From CCMP332 sp040218795 (GTDB lineage Bacteria > Bacteroidota > Bacteroidia > Cytophagales > CCMP332): a stretch of 64,000 nucleotides of DNA. The notes under the pieces are model-generated. The model saw nothing but the letters and a program-made list of their open reading frames with translations. It was not told where the DNA came from and searched no databases. The stretch is taken from NCBI GenBank assembly GCA_040218795.1, contig JAVJQT010000006.1, forward strand, positions 62,001 through 126,000, written 5' to 3'. This document shows positions 60,668-64,000 of the stretch, piece by piece; the first letter of the stretch is position 1; every line of letters starts with the position of its first letter. The position numbers and the translations under genes are program-made.

Positions 60668-63600
60668 ATGCCAAATACTAAATTTTACAGCCCAAAAAAT
60701 AAAATAAGAATCGTCACTGCTGCTTCTCTATTCGATGGTCATGATGCCGCCATTAACATCATGCGAAGAATTATACAAGCAACAGGTGTTGAAGTTATTC
60801 ACTTAGGCCATGATAGGAGTGTCGAGGAAGTGGTTAACTGCGCGATTCAAGAAGATGCTCAAGCTATTGCCATGACTTCTTATCAAGGTGGGCATACAGA
60901 ATATTTCAAATACATGTTTGATTTGCTAAAAGAGAAGAATGCAGGACATATTAAAATATTCGGTGGCGGTGGCGGGGTAATTCTCCCTGAAGAAATCAAA
61001 GAATTAATGGATTATGGGATAACCAGAATTTATTCACCTGATGATGGCCGATCCATGGGTTTACAAGGGATGATAAACGATATGGTTGAAAAATGTGATT
61101 TCCCTACAGGTAACCATTTAAATGGCGAGGCCGGTCATTTAATTGATAAAAATCAAAATGCTATTGCCAGGTTAATTTCAGCAGCAGAAAACCATCCTGA
61201 GGTTTACAATGAAGAAATACAAAGAATCAAAGATCTTGCGCAAAAGTCAAAGTCTCCAATACTGGGAATTACAGGTACAGGTGGAGCCGGAAAATCGAGT
61301 TTGGTAGATGAACTTGTTCGACGGTTTTTAATGGACTTTGAAAATAAAACACTGGGAATAATTTCTGTTGATCCCTCCAAAAGAAAGACTGGCGGTGCAT
61401 TGCTTGGGGATCGCATTAGAATGAATGCCATAAAAGATTCGAGAGTTTACATGCGTTCTTTGGCAACAAGACAATCCAATTTGGCCTTATCAAAACATGT
61501 AAGCGAAGCTTTGGATATCTTAAAAGCGGCTCAATTTGATCTAATAATTCTGGAAACATCTGGTATAGGCCAAAGTGACACCGAAATTCTCGACCATGCT
61601 GATTTGAGTTTATATGTCATGACTCCAGAATACGGAGCGGCAACTCAGTTAGAAAAAATCGATATGCTTGATTTCGCTGACCTGATTGCACTTAATAAAT
61701 TTGATAAGCGTGGAGCCCTTGATGCTATTAGAGATGTAAAAAAACAGTATAAACGAAATCATCAGCTATGGGATGCAAAGGATGAGGACTTGCCTGTTTT
61801 TGGAACCATAGCATCGCAATTCAATGACCCCGGAATGAATTCCCTTTACAAAAGTGTGATTGAATCCATCAATGCAAAAACCAAGACAAATTTCAAATCG
61901 GAATTTGAATTGACAGGAGGCGTATCAGAAAAAATCTATATCATACCACCTAAACGTACACGGTATTTATCTGAAATTTCGGATACGGTAAGAAATTATA
62001 ATCAATGGACAGAAAAGCAAAGCGAAATTGCTGAAAAACTTTACGGACTGGATACCGCAATTAAAACACTAAATAAGGAAGACAGCGATGTTCAGGAAAA
62101 GTTAAAGAATATATATCAGAGCATTGCGCTTGAGCTGGATCCTAAAAATAAAAAACTACTTGAAGATTGGGAAAAAGAATCAGGACGATATAAGGAATCA
62201 GTATTTACTTTTAAAGTAAGGGATAAGGAAATTGAAGTGCCTACGACTGTGGAATCATTATCTCATACGAAAATCTCCAAAGTGGCTGTTCCCAATTACA
62301 GAAGCTGGGGAGATATTTTAGAATGGAGTCTTCAGGAAAACTTCCCGGGAAGATTTCCATATACCGCAGGTATTTACCCATTTAAAAGAACGAGTGAAGA
62401 TCCAACAAGAATGTTTGCAGGTGAAGGCGGACCGGAAAGAACCAACAAAAGATTTCATTATTTAAGCGCAGATATGCCTGCTGCAAGACTATCTACAGCA
62501 TTTGATTCCGTAACACTTTATGGAAATGATCCTGATTATCGGCCCGATATTTACGGTAAAATCGGTAATTCCGGTGTTTCTATTTGCTGTCTTGACGATG
62601 CAAAAAAATTGTATTCCGGATTTAATTTATGCGAACCAAGTACGTCAGTGTCCATGACAATCAATGGACCTGCGCCCATGCTCCTGGCCTTTTTTCTGAA
62701 TGCTGCCATCGACCAACAATGTGAAATTTATATCCGGGAAAAAGGGATTGAAAAAGATATTGAAAAGAAAATCAAGGAGCTTTATAAAGGAAAGAAGCGA
62801 CCGGAATACCAAGGCAATTTACCCAAAAATCATGACGGTCTTGGATTAATGCTTTTAGGTGTAAGTGGTGATCAGGTATTGCCAAAAGACATTTATGAAT
62901 CCATTAAAGAAAAAACATTAAAGGTTGTTCGGGGAACAGTTCAGGCAGATATTCTAAAAGAGGACCAGGCGCAAAATACTTGTATTTTCTCTACAGAATT
63001 TGCATTGCGACTAATGGGAGATGTGCAACAATATTTTATTCAAAATGCAGTTCGAAATTTCTATTCTGTTTCCATTTCCGGTTATCATATTGCCGAGGCA
63101 GGAGCAAATCCGATTTCCCAATTAGCATTTACACTTGCCAATGGTTTTACCTATGTAGAATACTATTTAAGCCGTGGAATGGACATTAATAAATTTGCGC
63201 CGAATCTATCTTTCTTTTTCTCGAATGGTGTTGATCCTGAATACGCAGTTATTGGAAGAGTGGCAAGAAAAATTTGGTCAAAAACTCTTCGTGATAAATA
63301 CGGAGCAAATGAGCGCTCTCAAATGCTCAAATACCATATCCAAACTTCCGGAAGATCATTGCATGCCCAGGAGATTGATTTCAATGATATCAGGACAACG
63401 CTACAAGCACTCTACGCAATTTATGACAACTGTAATTCCCTACATACAAATGCATATGATGAAGCAATTACAACACCAACAGAAGACAGCGTAAGACGCG
63501 CAGTCGCCATCCAGTTGATTATTAATAAAGAGCTCGGTTTGACCAAAAATGAAAACCCGATACAGGGATCTTTTATAATCGAAGAACTTACTGATTTAGT

Positions 63601-64000
63601 GGAAGAAGCCGTACTTACTGAATTTGATAGAATTACAGAAAGAGGCGGAGTACTCGGAGCAATGGAAACCATGTATCAAAGAGGAAAAATTCAAGAAGAA
63701 AGTCTTTACTATGAGACACTTAAGCATACCGGTGAATATCCAATTATTGGTGTGAATACATTTTTAAATTCTAAAGGTTCGCCAACCATTATTCCAAATG
63801 AAGTCATCAGGGCCACAAAAAATGAAAAAGAATATCAAATTGAGATGTTGGGGCGGCTTCAAGAGAGAAATTCTAATAAAGCGGAAAATGAATTGAGTAA
63901 AATTCAAGATGCTGCTGTCAAAAACGAAAACATATTCGAGGGATTAATGGATGCCGTCAAATATTGTTCATTAGGGCAAATTACCACTTCATTATTTGAA
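60668..64000 (+). CDS. icmF: Fused isobutyryl-CoA mutase IcmF, cut at window edge
   Basis: An open frame of 1111 codons runs off the right edge. It is a single-chain B12-dependent acyl-CoA mutase with three parts: a B12-binding domain with DGHDAA (23-28) and FGGGGGVILP, a MeaB-type G-protein chaperone domain with Walker A GTGGAGKSS (203-211) and SVDPSKRKTGGALLGDR, and a C-terminal mutase catalytic domain (from about residue 530; YPFKRTSEDPTRMFAG, QVLPKDIYESIKE). IcmF interconverts isobutyryl- and n-butyryl-CoA, or related branched acyl-CoAs. The last residues (CSLGQITTSLFE) suggest only a few codons are missing. It follows a strong terminator, so it has its own promoter. Confidence 0.95.
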   Translation, partial: MPNTKFYSPKNKIRIVTAASLFDGHDAAINIMRRIIQATGVEVIHLGHDRSVEEVVNCAIQEDAQAIAMTSYQGGHTEYFKYMFDLLKEKNAGHIKIFGGGGGVILPEEIKELMDYGITRIYSPDDGRSMGLQGMINDMVEKCDFPTGNHLNGEAGHLIDKNQNAIARLISAAENHPEVYNEEIQRIKDLAQKSKSPILGITGTGGAGKSSLVDELVRRFLMDFENKTLGIISVDPSKRKTGGALLGDRIRMNAIKDSRVYMRSLATRQSNLALSKHVSEALDILKAAQFDLIILETSGIGQSDTEILDHADLSLYVMTPEYGAATQLEKIDMLDFADLIALNKFDKRGALDAIRDVKKQYKRNHQLWDAKDEDLPVFGTIASQFNDPGMNSLYKSVIESINAKTKTNFKSEFELTGGVSEKIYIIPPKRTRYLSEISDTVRNYNQWTEKQSEIAEKLYGLDTAIKTLNKEDSDVQEKLKNIYQSIALELDPKNKKLLEDWEKESGRYKESVFTFKVRDKEIEVPTTVESLSHTKISKVAVPNYRSWGDILEWSLQENFPGRFPYTAGIYPFKRTSEDPTRMFAGEGGPERTNKRFHYLSADMPAARLSTAFDSVTLYGNDPDYRPDIYGKIGNSGVSICCLDDAKKLYSGFNLCEPSTSVSMTINGPAPMLLAFFLNAAIDQQCEIYIREKGIEKDIEKKIKELYKGKKRPEYQGNLPKNHDGLGLMLLGVSGDQVLPKDIYESIKEKTLKVVRGTVQADILKEDQAQNTCIFSTEFALRLMGDVQQYFIQNAVRNFYSVSISGYHIAEAGANPISQLAFTLANGFTYVEYYLSRGMDINKFAPNLSFFFSNGVDPEYAVIGRVARKIWSKTLRDKYGANERSQMLKYHIQTSGRSLHAQEIDFNDIRTTLQALYAIYDNCNSLHTNAYDEAITTPTEDSVRRAVAIQLIINKELGLTKNENPIQGSFIIEELTDLVEEAVLTEFDRITERGGVLGAMETMYQRGKIQEESLYYETLKHTGEYPIIGVNTFLNSKGSPTIIPNEVIRATKNEKEYQIEMLGRLQERNSNKAENELSKIQDAAVKNENIFEGLMDAVKYCSLGQITTSLFE

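Noticed and set aside
1..64000. CRISPR arrays, insertion sequences, prophage genes, integrases, tRNA or rRNA genes
   Set aside because: I looked for regularly spaced repeats, transposase or integrase motifs, and cloverleaf-like segments in the gaps and found none; nearly all gaps are under 200 bases.
60668..64000. Possibility that the B12, G-protein and mutase parts are separate genes or frameshifted
   Set aside because: One frame stays open from the ATG to the window edge without a stop, matching the known IcmF fusion.

Overview
The window reads as ordinary chromosome from a member of the Bacteroidota, most likely a Cytophagales-type gliding bacterium. Support comes from three gliding-motility ABC transporter genes (gldA, gldF, gldG), a type IX secretion plug protein, a PorE-like OmpA protein, families largely confined to Bacteroidota (DUF2911, DUF4296, DUF5686, GSCFA, PUR/DUF3276), and promoters of the TTTG / TAnnTTTG type. 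By eye the DNA is AT-rich throughout, with no compositional break. I see no insertion sequence, prophage, integrase, CRISPR array, rRNA or tRNA. Both edges cut genes: a WD40 protein on the left and a fused acyl-CoA mutase on the right.

Layout. 1-4.8 kb (minus): truncated WD40 protein, Mpo1-like, DUF4442 and DUF2911 proteins, murB. 4.9-14.5 kb (plus): HMA-domain protein, then SDR, gldA, gldF, gldG, DUF4340, dnaN, ABC-F ATPase and T9SS plug. 14.5-17.1 kb (minus): a PorG-like barrel, DUF58, RlpA-SPOR. 17.2-19.8 kb (plus): PUR, AI-2E permease, ychF. 19.8-24.1 kb (minus): sugar dehydratase, PaaN-type aldehyde dehydrogenase, a membrane-anchored unknown. 24.1-34.1 kb: short alternating units, including a translationally coupled K+ channel / WD40 / DivIVA-like / folB unit and an acyl-CoA carboxylase beta subunit. 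34.2-35.3 kb: the rpsF-rpsR-rplI operon with a clear promoter and terminator. 35.3-42.6 kb: GSCFA, OmpA/PD40, YfiR-like, DUF2911-TPR, and a barrel/lipoprotein trio of unknown role. 42.6-51.7 kb (minus): lepA, folD, queE, then a tight four-gene cluster of PorE-like OmpA protein, WD40-caspase, FecR-like secreted protein and CHASE2 membrane protein. 51.8-56.5 kb (plus): membrane patatin and DUF5686 barrel. 56.5-59.2 kb (minus): hemN and a protoporphyrinogen oxidase. 59.6-64 kb (plus): LytTR regulator and icmF.

How the genes fit together. Much of the window serves the cell envelope: peptidoglycan (murB, RlpA), surface polysaccharide (the dehydratase), outer-membrane barrels and OmpA anchors, and gliding/T9SS parts. 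The rest is core metabolism (folate, haem, queuosine, acyl-CoA carboxylation and mutation) and translation. The best candidate for an undescribed system is the 42.6-48.3 kb cluster, which puts an envelope anchor, a caspase-fold protease with intact His/Cys residues, a FecR-like protein and a CHASE2 sensor in one probable transcription unit. Genes are packed very tightly: most same-strand neighbours overlap by 1-4 bases and most convergent pairs meet with no room for a terminator.
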